NCBI GenBank assembly: GCA_033764095.1
Contig: JANRJF010000213.1
Coordinates: 1-5,902 of the forward strand
DNA length: 5,902 nucleotides
Source of the DNA: JBDTMT01 sp033764095
GTDB taxonomy: Bacteria > Desulfobacterota > Binatia > HRBIN30 > CADEER01
Direction of reading: 5' to 3'
The notes below the pieces were generated by a model. It had not been told where the DNA came from. It saw nothing but the letters and a program-made list of their open reading frames with translations, and did not search any database. A program made the position numbers and the translations under genes. This document shows positions 1-5,737 of the stretch, one piece after another; position 1 is the first letter of the stretch, and the number at the start of each line of letters is the position of its first letter.

Positions 1-189
1 CCAGTCAACCCGGCATCGCCGGTCGGGCCGGTCGGTCCGGTGAATCCGGTGCCGCCGGTCGGACCGGTCGGTCCGGTCGCACCAGTCAACCCGGCATCGC
101 CGGTCGGGCCGGTCGGTCCGGTGAATCCGGTGCCGCCGGTGGGGCCGGTCGGTCCGGTCGCTCCAGTCAACCCGGCGTCGCCGGTCGGC
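1..189 (-). repeat. 81-bp tandem repeats encoding nine Gly-X-Y triplets
   Basis: Copies start at 1, 82 and 163. The first two are complete and differ at only three positions (78 of 81 identical); the third matches for about 27 bases and then diverges. Each unit encodes GDA-GLT-GAT-GPT-GPT-GGT-GFT-GPT-GPT on the minus strand. From 190 to 362 the Gly-X-Y pattern continues with looser 45- to 54-bp similarities, for example the segments starting at 201, 246 and 300. The near-identity of the distal units at DNA level suggests recent expansion or homogenisation. More copies probably lie beyond the left edge. Confidence 0.9.
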
Positions 190-785
190 CCGGTTGGCCC
201 GCTGGCACCCGTTGGGCCCGTCGGTCCCGTGCTGCCGGCCGATCCGCTGGCACCGGTTGGGCCCGTCGGCCCCGTACCGCCGCTTGCGCCTGTCAATCCG
301 CTGGCGCCGGTGGGGCCGGTCGGTCCGGTCGCGCCGGTGGCGCCGCTCGGCCCGGCGGGGCCGGGCTCGACGGTGAGCGAGTAGGCGGCGCTGGTGATGC
401 GCCGGTTCGGCACCAGCGTCTCGCCGTTGACCATGACCTGGAGGTAGCGCAGCGGCCCGTACGAATCGCTCGGCGCACCGGTGAACAGCCCGCTCGGGAA
501 CGGGGTGACGCTGCCCAGCTGGACGTTGAAGAAGCCGTCCTCGACCGCCACCGTCTGGGTTTCCGTCCAGCCCAGCGACGAGCCGCCGCCGTCGACGACG
601 GTGAACTTCATCGTGAACGATCCGTTCTTGGGAACCCCGGACGGATCGGTCAGGCGACCCTGATAGTTGATCAGGTTCGGCACATCGGCCGCGGCGGCAC
701 GCGCGATCCCGAAGAGCTTCGAGAACGAGAGGCTGACGCCGATGGTTTCGAGGATGAATCGTCGCCGCGACACATGTCCGAACAT
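1..785 (-). CDS. Exported collagen-like protein, N-terminal part (runs off the left edge)
   Basis: Reading leftward from the ATG at 785-783 gives 261 codons with no stop. Residues 1-33 look like a twin-arginine signal peptide: S6-R7-R8-R9-F10-I11-L12, then a moderately hydrophobic stretch, then an Ala-rich end (ARAAAA) before D34. Residues ~37-135 form a beta-rich domain starting NLINYQGRLTDPSG. It also contains WTETQTVAVEDGFFNVQLG and ends near RRITSAAYS. This type of domain is common at the N-terminus of large exported proteins of environmental bacteria, often ahead of collagen-like or tail-fibre-like regions. From G142 to the edge there are 40 perfect Gly-X-Y triplets, mostly GPT, GAT, GAS, GLT and GDA. 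Thr in the Y position is typical of bacterial collagen-like proteins, which are usually surface or filament proteins. A GAGGTG ribosome site 8 nt upstream supports this start. The C-terminus, which would show any anchor or trimerisation domain, lies outside the window. Surface function is inferred. Confidence 0.85.
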   Translation of the reverse strand, partial: MFGHVSRRRFILETIGVSLSFSKLFGIARAAAADVPNLINYQGRLTDPSGVPKNGSFTMKFTVVDGGGSSLGWTETQTVAVEDGFFNVQLGSVTPFPSGLFTGAPSDSYGPLRYLQVMVNGETLVPNRRITSAAYSLTVEPGPAGPSGATGATGPTGPTGASGLTGASGGTGPTGPTGASGSAGSTGPTGPTGASGPTGPTGDAGLTGATGPTGPTGGTGFTGPTGPTGDAGLTGATGPTGPTGGTGFTGPTGPTGDAGLT

Positions 786-793
786 CTGAGCGT

Positions 794-799
794 CACCTC
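794..799 (-). promoter_or_regulatory. Ribosome binding site of the collagen-like gene
   Basis: The minus strand reads GAGGTG here, followed by 8 nt and then the ATG at 785. This fixes the start just upstream of the twin-arginine signal; no competing ATG or GTG in this frame has a better site. Confidence 0.7.
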
Positions 800-872
800 G
801 TGCCGCCGACTCGGTCGATCGAGCCGGATTGACTGGCAGCCAGGAAACCACGCGTCGCGATCGCTTCAAGGC

Positions 873-906
873 ACAAAATCGTCGCCGCGCAATTTTTGTC
901 GGCGAC
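873..906. promoter_or_regulatory. AT-rich palindromic island upstream of the collagen-like gene (possible operator or hairpin)
   Basis: Two overlapping inverted repeats occur here. ACAAAAT (873-879) faces ATTTTTGT (892-899), an imperfect match with one extra base. GTCGCCG (881-887) faces CGGCGAC (900-906), a perfect 7-bp match with a 12-nt loop. It is one of the few AT-rich spots in this spacer and lies ~90-120 bp upstream of the collagen-like start, where a promoter or control site would be expected. No convincing -35/-10 pair could be placed. The role is a guess. Confidence 0.3.
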
Positions 907-980
907 TCGGCTAAGGGGGGCGGCGTCGTTGCCGAGCCATGCGTTTCGGCCCCGTCCCCACCTTGATGTGACTGAGAAAT

Positions 981-1128
981 TCTCACACGGAGGCACGGAG
1001 ACACGGAGAGTTTCTATTGCCACTCCACTCGTGTCGCTGCCGGCAAAGGCATCGTGGATGAAATGTGGGATCGCACCCAACCTACCGCTGGTACTCCGCC
1101 CTCCGCGTCCCCGTGCCTCCGTGTGAGA
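981..1128. repeat. MITE-like or dispersed element with 28-bp inverted repeats (CACGGAGGCACGG type)
   Basis: The left arm at 981-1008 begins TCTCACACGGAGGCACGG. The right arm at 1101-1128 is its reverse complement with 26 of 28 positions matching; the two differences are A/G transitions. The 92-bp interior (1009-1100) shows no credible gene. A loose TTGAT similarity 13-14 bp outside both arms hints that the element may reach slightly further. From memory, CACGGAG-rich repeats of this kind are scattered in many copies through large genomes of several environmental phyla. They often yield spurious predicted peptides containing RVSVPPC, and such a string does occur here on the minus strand. No transposase is present, so mobility would depend on a source elsewhere. 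Confidence 0.6.
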
Positions 1129-1234
1129 TCTTCTTTTGGCCGATCAATGGAGCGGATGATGTTGGAGTGGATGTCCGACTCTCTCCACCCTCGTCGCCGT
1201 GGCTTGAAGCCCTTCCGGCGATGCGCGACAACTC

Positions 1235-1238
1235 GGAG
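1235..1238 (+). promoter_or_regulatory. Ribosome binding site of valS
   Basis: GGAG lies 5 nt ahead of the ATG at 1244. This spacing and the immediate ValRS-like N-terminus (MADLPKTYDPAATEERWY) make 1244 the most likely start. Confidence 0.6.
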
Positions 1239-1243
1239 TCCGC

Positions 1244-3958
1244 ATGGCTGACCTGCCCAAGACCTACGACCCTGCCGCCACCGAGGAACGCTGGTACGAC
1301 GCCTGGTTGGCCGGCGGCTACTTCCACGCCGACGAAACCCGCGAGGGCGAGCGCTTCGCGATCGTCATCCCGCCGCCAAACGTCACCGGCGTCCTCCATA
1401 TGGGGCATATCCTCAACAACACGTTGCAGGACGTCCTGGCGCGCTTTCACCGCATGGACGGCAAGAACGTGTTGTGGATGCCGGGCACCGATCACGCCGG
1501 CATCGCGACGCAGAACGTGGTCGAGAAGCACCTCGCCAGCGAGGGGCTCACCCGCCACGACCTCGGTCGCGAGGCGTTCGTGGCGCGCGTCTGGCAGTGG
1601 AAGGAAGAGAAGGGCGGCGTCATCCTGCGCCAGCTCAAGCGGCTCGGCGCCTCGTGCGACTGGGAGCGCGAGCGCTTCACCATGGACGAGGGCCTGTCGC
1701 ATGCGGTGCGCGAGGTCTTCGTCCGCTTGTACGAGCAGGGCCTGGTCTACCGCGGCCAGCGCATCATCCACTGGTGCCCGCGCTGCCTCACCGCGCTCGC
1801 CGACGAGGAAGCGGTGACCAGCGAGGGCGGCGAGACCGGCTCGCTGTGGCACATCCGCTACCCGGCCGAGGACGGTGGGCCGGGGCTGACGGTGGCGACG
1901 ACCCGCCCCGAGACCATGCTCGGCGACACCGGCGTGGCGGTGAACCCGGAGGACGAGCGCTACGCCCACCTGATCGGCAAGCGCGTGCAGCTGCCGTTGA
2001 TGGGCCGCGCCATCCCGGTGGTCGCCGACGCGTTGGTCGACAAGGACTTCGGCACCGGCGCGGTCAAGGTGACACCGGCGCACGACGCCAACGACTTCGA
2101 GATGGGACAGCGCCACGGCCTCGAGCCGCTGTGCATCATGGAGCCGAACGGTATCATCAACGCCGCCGGCGGCGCCTACGCCGGGCTCGATCGCTTCGCG
2201 GCGCGCAAGCGCGTCGTCGCCGACCTCGAGGCGCAGGGCCTGCTCGAGAAGACCGAGCCGTACCGCGTGCCGGTGCGCCGCTGCTACCGCTGCGACACCG
2301 TCGTCGAGCCGTACCTGTCGCTGCAGTGGTTCGTGAAGATGGCGCCGCTGGCGGGACCGGCGCTGCGCGCGCTGGAGGACGGCTCGCTGCGCCTGATCCC
2401 GGAGCGCTGGAACGGCGTCTACCGCCACTGGATGGAGACCATCCGCGACTGGTGCATCAGCCGCCAGCTCTGGTGGGGGCACCGCATCCCGGTCTGGTAC
2501 TGCGACAGCGGCGGCCACGAGATCGTCTCGCGCACCGACCCCACCAGCTGCCCGCACTGCGGCGGCGCGCTGCGCCAGGATCCGGACGTGCTCGACACCT
2601 GGTTCAGCTCCTGGCTGTGGCCGTTCTCGACCATGGGCTGGCCGGAGGACACGGCGACGCTGCGCCGCTTCTATCCGACCGACGCGCTGGTCACCGCCGC
2701 CGACATCATCTTCTTCTGGGTCGCGCGCATGGTCATGGCCGGCTACGCGTTCATGGACCAGTGCCCGTTCCGCGACGTCTATCTGAACAGCATCGTGCGC
2801 GACGGCCAGGGTCGGAAGATGTCGAAGTCGCTCGGCAACTCACCCGACCCGCTCGACGTCATCGCGCAGTACGGCGCCGACGCGCTGCGCTTCACCGTCG
2901 TCTCGCTGGCGCCGGTCGGCCAGGACGTGCGCTACGACATCGAGAAGACCGAGCTCGGCCGCAACTTCGCCAACAAGATCTGGAACGCCGCGCGGTTCGC
3001 GCTGATGCACCTGGGCGACGGCCCCCACCCTGACCCTGCCCCGTTGGCGCGGGGGAGGGAATCGGAAGGCACGGCGCAAGACGGTTTCGATTCCCTCCCC
3101 CGCAGCGGCGGAGGGCTAGGGAGGGGGCTCGCCGATCGCTGGATCCTCTCGCGCCTGCAGGGCGCGATCGAGGAAACGCGCACGGCGCTCGGCGCCTATC
3201 GCTTCAACGACGCCGCCTCGGCGCTCTACCGTTTCATCTGGGGCGACGTCTGCGACTGGTACCTGGAGCTCTCCAAGCCGGCGCTCTACGGCAGCGACGA
3301 GGCCGCCAAGCGGGCGGTGCGCGCGACGTTGACCACCGTGCTCGACCAGACGCTGCGCCTGCTGCACCCGTTCATGCCGTTCCTCACCGAGGAGATCTGG
3401 CAGGCGCTGCCGATCGCGCGGCCGACCGCGTCGATCTGCATCGCCCCCTATCCCACCGTGGATGACGCCTGGCGCGACGCCGACGCCGAGGCGCGCATCG
3501 GACAGCTCATCGATGCCGTCACCTCGATCCGCAACATCCGCGCCGAGCTCGGCATCGCCCCGACCACGCCGCTCACCGTGCACATCGCCGCCGACGGGCA
3601 GGGCGAGCACGTGCAGGCGATCGAGCCGTTCATCAAGGCGTTGGCCCGGGTCGGCGCGGTCGAGCTGCTCGGCAACGAGCGCCCGTCCGGCGAGCCGTCG
3701 AGCGTCGTCGCCGGCCTCGGCGAGGTGTTCGTCTCGCTGCGCGGCGTCGTCGACGCCGCGCAGGTGCGCGAGCGCCTGGAGAAGGACCTCGGCAAGGTCG
3801 AGAAGGACCTGAAGAGCGTCGACGCCAAGCTGTCGCGCCCCGACTTCGTCGACAAGGCCCCGGCCGACATCGTCGAGAAGGAACGCGCCAAGGCCGGCGC
3901 GCTGCGCGAACGCCGCGCCACGCTGCAGAAGCACCTGAGCGTGTTGCGGCAGGCCTGA
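1244..3958 (+). CDS. valS: Valyl-tRNA synthetase
   Basis: This cytoplasmic class I enzyme activates valine with ATP, charges tRNA-Val, and hydrolyses mischarged Thr-tRNA in an inserted editing domain. Visible landmarks are PPPNVTG ending at residue 49, the HMGH form of the HIGH motif at 52-55, GTDHAGIATQ at 81-90, and the editing-domain motifs TTRPET at 219-224 and HDAND at 280-284. The catalytic core continues with SRQLWWGHRIPVW at 406-418 and KMSKS at 525-529. Anticodon-binding helices include CDWYLELSKP from 670 and PFMPFLTEEIWQ at 709-720. A C-terminal coiled-coil tRNA arm spans ~841-904. Cysteine pairs C178/C181 with C347/C350, and C420 with C436/C439, look like zinc sites of the kind known in ValRS. 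At 904 residues it is full length. The oddity is residues 594-628, a low-complexity linker encoded by a palindromic repeat. No operon partner is present, and the downstream gene is convergent. Confidence 0.97.
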   Translation: MADLPKTYDPAATEERWYDAWLAGGYFHADETREGERFAIVIPPPNVTGVLHMGHILNNTLQDVLARFHRMDGKNVLWMPGTDHAGIATQNVVEKHLASEGLTRHDLGREAFVARVWQWKEEKGGVILRQLKRLGASCDWERERFTMDEGLSHAVREVFVRLYEQGLVYRGQRIIHWCPRCLTALADEEAVTSEGGETGSLWHIRYPAEDGGPGLTVATTRPETMLGDTGVAVNPEDERYAHLIGKRVQLPLMGRAIPVVADALVDKDFGTGAVKVTPAHDANDFEMGQRHGLEPLCIMEPNGIINAAGGAYAGLDRFAARKRVVADLEAQGLLEKTEPYRVPVRRCYRCDTVVEPYLSLQWFVKMAPLAGPALRALEDGSLRLIPERWNGVYRHWMETIRDWCISRQLWWGHRIPVWYCDSGGHEIVSRTDPTSCPHCGGALRQDPDVLDTWFSSWLWPFSTMGWPEDTATLRRFYPTDALVTAADIIFFWVARMVMAGYAFMDQCPFRDVYLNSIVRDGQGRKMSKSLGNSPDPLDVIAQYGADALRFTVVSLAPVGQDVRYDIEKTELGRNFANKIWNAARFALMHLGDGPHPDPAPLARGRESEGTAQDGFDSLPRSGGGLGRGLADRWILSRLQGAIEETRTALGAYRFNDAASALYRFIWGDVCDWYLELSKPALYGSDEAAKRAVRATLTTVLDQTLRLLHPFMPFLTEEIWQALPIARPTASICIAPYPTVDDAWRDADAEARIGQLIDAVTSIRNIRAELGIAPTTPLTVHIAADGQGEHVQAIEPFIKALARVGAVELLGNERPSGEPSSVVAGLGEVFVSLRGVVDAAQVRERLEKDLGKVEKDLKSVDAKLSRPDFVDKAPADIVEKERAKAGALRERRATLQKHLSVLRQA
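3021..3128 (+). repeat. In-frame palindromic repeat inserted in valS
   Basis: The left arm at 3021-3063 and right arm at 3089-3128 are imperfect reverse complements. Both carry the CGGGGGAGGGAATC core next to the spacer and a GCCCCC(A/T)CCCT end, and they differ by about seven substitutions and a 3-nt gap. The spacer is 25 nt, and weaker pairing reaches a few bases into it. The whole is 108 nt, exactly 36 codons, and has no stop in the valS frame. It reads as a Pro-, Gly- and Arg-rich linker (residues 594-628, with PHPDPAPLARGRE and SLPRSGGGLGRG) between LMHLGDG and LADRWILSRL. It resembles the widespread CCCTCACCCT...GGGAGAGGG dispersed palindromes of Gram-negative genomes, normally intergenic. 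That identification is from memory; the palindrome itself is read directly. Confidence 0.8.
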
Positions 3959-4153
3959 GGCAGGTTGTTGGTTGTCAGGTTGGTGGTGATTAGGTCGGAA
4001 GGGAACGGCGCATTGAGCTGCCCTCCGACCTGACCTGGAACTTCACGCACCGGGCAAAGGCCAACCAGCAAGGCACCAAGCGGACCTCAGATGGCGAGCA
4101 CGAGAGTGTCTCGGTCGAGTGTTCCGGCTGGCCGCAACCAACGACCTCCTCAG
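3955..4153. repeat. Long-range inverted repeat spanning the convergent gap
   Basis: AGGTTGTTGGTTG at 3962-3974 matches the reverse complement of 4135-4147 in 12 of 13 positions. Allowing one gap, the match extends outward as CTGAGG through both flanking stop codons, the TGA of valS at 3956-3958 and the TGA of the minus-strand gene at 4152-4150. The interior holds a second, smaller hairpin. It could be a shared end structure for the two convergent genes or the termini of a small inserted element. Confidence 0.5.
3992..4031. terminator. Hairpin between convergent genes, possible weak bidirectional terminator
   Basis: AGGTCGGAAGGG (3992-4003) pairs with CCCTCCGACCT (4021-4031): 11 pairs with a single bulged base and a 17-nt loop. 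It begins 33 bp after the valS stop. Neither side is followed by a T-run, so it does not look like a classical intrinsic terminator. It could stabilise 3' ends or act with Rho. The position between convergent genes is the main argument for a terminator role. Confidence 0.4.
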
Positions 4154-5535
4154 CGCAGCTCCGCCTGCATGCGCTGCACGTCCTGTGCGGCGGCGGCGAT
4201 GACGTCGAAGTAGCGGCGGCGGACGCGGCGGTAGCGGTCGCCGCGCACGGCCTGCAGCGCGTCCTGTTGCTCGCGCGTCGCCAGGATCTCGGCATAGAGC
4301 TGCGCGAAGTGCGCCAGGTTGGGCTCCAGCTCGGTGAAACGCGGCTCGTCGAGCATCTTCAGCAGCATCTGCGTGGTGCGCAGCGTCACCGGCCCCTGGA
4401 AGACCAGCAGGCGCGGCTGCGGATCGAACAGCTGGTTGTTCGGGTAGACCGGCAAGGACACCAGCACCGAGCCGTGGCGGGTGGGGAGCCAGCCGAACTC
4501 CAGCAGCGCGTTGCGCATCGGATTGCTGGCGAAGATGTCGGGGAACGACGCGAGCGGCCCCTTGGTGCCGAGCGCGGCGAGTTCGATCGCCTCGTTGGCC
4601 GGGATGGCGAGGTGGAAGAGCTGGCGCAGCTTACTGGTGCGCACCGAGATCGGCTCGTCCATGCTGGCGGCGGCGAGCGCGTTGCGCAGCGTGTGGACGC
4701 AGTTGTCCGAGTAGCCGTTCCACACGTAGTCGATGACCCCGGTGGTGTACTTGCGGTTGAGGTCGTTCAGGAAGTGGATGATCTCGTCCATCATCTCCGG
4801 CTCGACCGGTACCCGCCCGCACAGGCCGGAGCGCGCGTAGCGCAGCGCGAAGTCGGTGCCGGCGCTGTGGCGGATGACGAACGGGAGCTGGTCGGCGGTC
4901 TCCATGCCGCTCGGGTTCGGCCACAGCGCGATGCCGCGGAAGACGCCGGCGTCGATCGCCGCCTGCGCCGCCGCTTCGATGCGCTCGTAGGTGACCGGTG
5001 CGCCGCTCGGCTCGACGCCGAAGAACTGGCCGCGGCCGTCGAACGCCACCCAGTTGGCGCTGCGGAACCAGCGGTTCACGCTTATGCCGGCGCCGTGCTC
5101 GGGGTCGTTGGGGTCGACGACGGTGCCGCGGCAGCGGCGCAGCTTCGGATAGGGCGCGTCGCGATCGCGGCAGGCGCCCTTCAGGTACATCACCGCGTGC
5201 CCGGGGCTGCCGCCGGCGCCCATCTTCTCGGAGCGGAACTGACTCACCGCGCAGAGCTCGACGTAGTACGGAAACAGCGCTTCGTAGCGCGGACCGGGCT
5301 CGTGCAGCGTGAAGCCCTCGACCGGCGCGAACAGCAGGCGGTCCTTGATCACCCAGAGCAGCGCCAGCAGGCCGAGCAGAACGGCGCCGAGGTACCAACG
5401 GCGGCGCGCGACGCGCAGCAGCGCGGCGACCAGGCGCCGCACTCTGCCGCGCGGCCGGCCGTGCGCTGCCGCCGCGCGTCCGCTGTCGGTTGCGCTCACC
5501 GGCGCCGTCGTATGCGAGCCCCGTCGGCACCGCAA
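4150..5535 (-). CDS. Membrane-anchored protein with possible permuted papain-like (LRAT/DUF4105-like) motifs
   Basis: I do not recognise a named family with certainty. The 461-residue product has an Arg-rich N-terminus and one transmembrane segment at ~47-63. RRR just before the segment predicts the N-terminus inside and the bulk (70-461) on the outer face of the inner membrane. Two motifs stand out: GSPGHAVMYLKG around H113 and YSDNCVHTLRNAL around C280. A His followed much later by Asn-Cys is the order seen in circularly permuted papain-like folds such as LRAT (NCEHF) and DUF4105/Lnb-type domains. C280 is therefore a candidate nucleophile, with C95, C122, C135 and C239 free for disulfides. 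The segment 380-461 looks helical. The start is TTG at 5535, with GGAAG 4 nt upstream and an in-frame stop 27 nt upstream. GTG at 5499 or 5442 are alternatives that keep the membrane segment. Hydrolase or transferase activity is inference only. Confidence 0.75.
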   Translation of the reverse strand: MRCRRGSHTTAPVSATDSGRAAAAHGRPRGRVRRLVAALLRVARRRWYLGAVLLGLLALLWVIKDRLLFAPVEGFTLHEPGPRYEALFPYYVELCAVSQFRSEKMGAGGSPGHAVMYLKGACRDRDAPYPKLRRCRGTVVDPNDPEHGAGISVNRWFRSANWVAFDGRGQFFGVEPSGAPVTYERIEAAAQAAIDAGVFRGIALWPNPSGMETADQLPFVIRHSAGTDFALRYARSGLCGRVPVEPEMMDEIIHFLNDLNRKYTTGVIDYVWNGYSDNCVHTLRNALAAASMDEPISVRTSKLRQLFHLAIPANEAIELAALGTKGPLASFPDIFASNPMRNALLEFGWLPTRHGSVLVSLPVYPNNQLFDPQPRLLVFQGPVTLRTTQMLLKMLDEPRFTELEPNLAHFAQLYAEILATREQQDALQAVRGDRYRRVRRRYFDVIAAAAQDVQRMQAELR

Positions 5536-5551
5536 CCGTCTTCCCGCCCGC

Positions 5552-5579
5552 TTGACGAGTCAGGGGTGACTCGTACAGT
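5552..5579 (+). promoter_or_regulatory. Sigma70-like promoter candidate for the lipoprotein gene
   Basis: TTGACG at 5552-5557 (5 of 6 to the -35 consensus) is followed after 16 bp by TACAGT at 5574-5579 (4 of 6 to the -10 consensus). Transcription would run rightward, giving a 5' leader of about 150 nt before the ATG at 5738. The box scores are moderate and the region is GC-rich, so chance occurrence is possible. Confidence 0.4.
5555..5574. promoter_or_regulatory. Perfect 8-4-8 palindrome, operator candidate
   Basis: ACGAGTCA (5555-5562), GGGG, TGACTCGT (5567-5574). Both half-sites match perfectly. The palindrome overlaps the end of the candidate -35 box, fills the spacer and touches the first base of the -10 box, a typical place for a dimeric repressor. 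It also lies 19 nt upstream of the TTG start of the minus-strand gene, where, if transcribed, it would fold into a hairpin near the ribosome site. It could therefore serve either divergent gene. Confidence 0.5.
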
Positions 5580-5724
5580 TACACCGCTTCTACGCACCAC
5601 CGGCACCCAGTGAGCAGCGACCCGGACTAGAGCGGAACCACCGAGCGCGAGTGCACCAATGTGGCGCTGGGCTCGCCGCAACGCGCCCGATTCCGAGCCT
5701 TCGTCATCCGAACCGCATCGCAGA

Positions 5725-5731
5725 GGGAGGA
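5725..5731 (+). promoter_or_regulatory. Ribosome binding site of the lipoprotein gene
   Basis: GGGAGGA is a strong Shine-Dalgarno match, with GGAGG ending 7 nt before the ATG at 5738. It clearly selects this start. Confidence 0.75.
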
Positions 5732-5737
5732 CGTGCA

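Larger units (their letters stand above)
786..1243. other. Divergent intergenic region without a gene
   Basis: This 458-bp spacer separates the minus-strand collagen-like gene from valS on the plus strand, so it should hold both promoters. Besides the ribosome sites, the palindromic island at 873-906 and the inverted-repeat element at 981-1128, I see no feature I can support. In particular there is no tRNA, no T-box leader ahead of valS and no clear sigma70 promoter. Short open frames in it overlap the repeat arms, lack family resemblance and are judged chance readings. Confidence 0.6.

Noticed and set aside
1..189. CRISPR-like regular repeats
   Set aside because: The 81-bp units are contiguous and coding, with no unique spacers between them.
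40..384. Plus-strand open frame rich in PVGPV repeats
   Set aside because: It is the antisense reading of the Gly-X-Y repeats. The minus strand gives perfect glycine every third residue, a signal peptide and a ribosome site; the plus strand gives none of these.
793..1080. Minus-strand 95-residue open frame
   Set aside because: It runs through the inverted-repeat arm, which gives the RVSVPPC string typical of spurious repeat-derived predictions, and it has no family resemblance.
1129..1243. valS leader control such as a T-box, or a clear promoter
   Set aside because: No T-box sequence or antiterminator structure is seen. The best -35-like hexamers (TTGGAG, TTGAAG) have no acceptable -10 partner.
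1082..2557. Long minus-strand open frame opposite valS
   Set aside because: It is a shadow of a high-GC gene: Arg-, Ala- and Val-rich composition without motifs, and fully antisense to well-conserved ValRS.
4267..5613. Long plus-strand open frame opposite the membrane protein gene
   Set aside because: Its composition is low-complexity Arg, Ala, Val and Gln. The minus strand has a membrane segment, a balanced composition and motif-like blocks, so it is the real gene.
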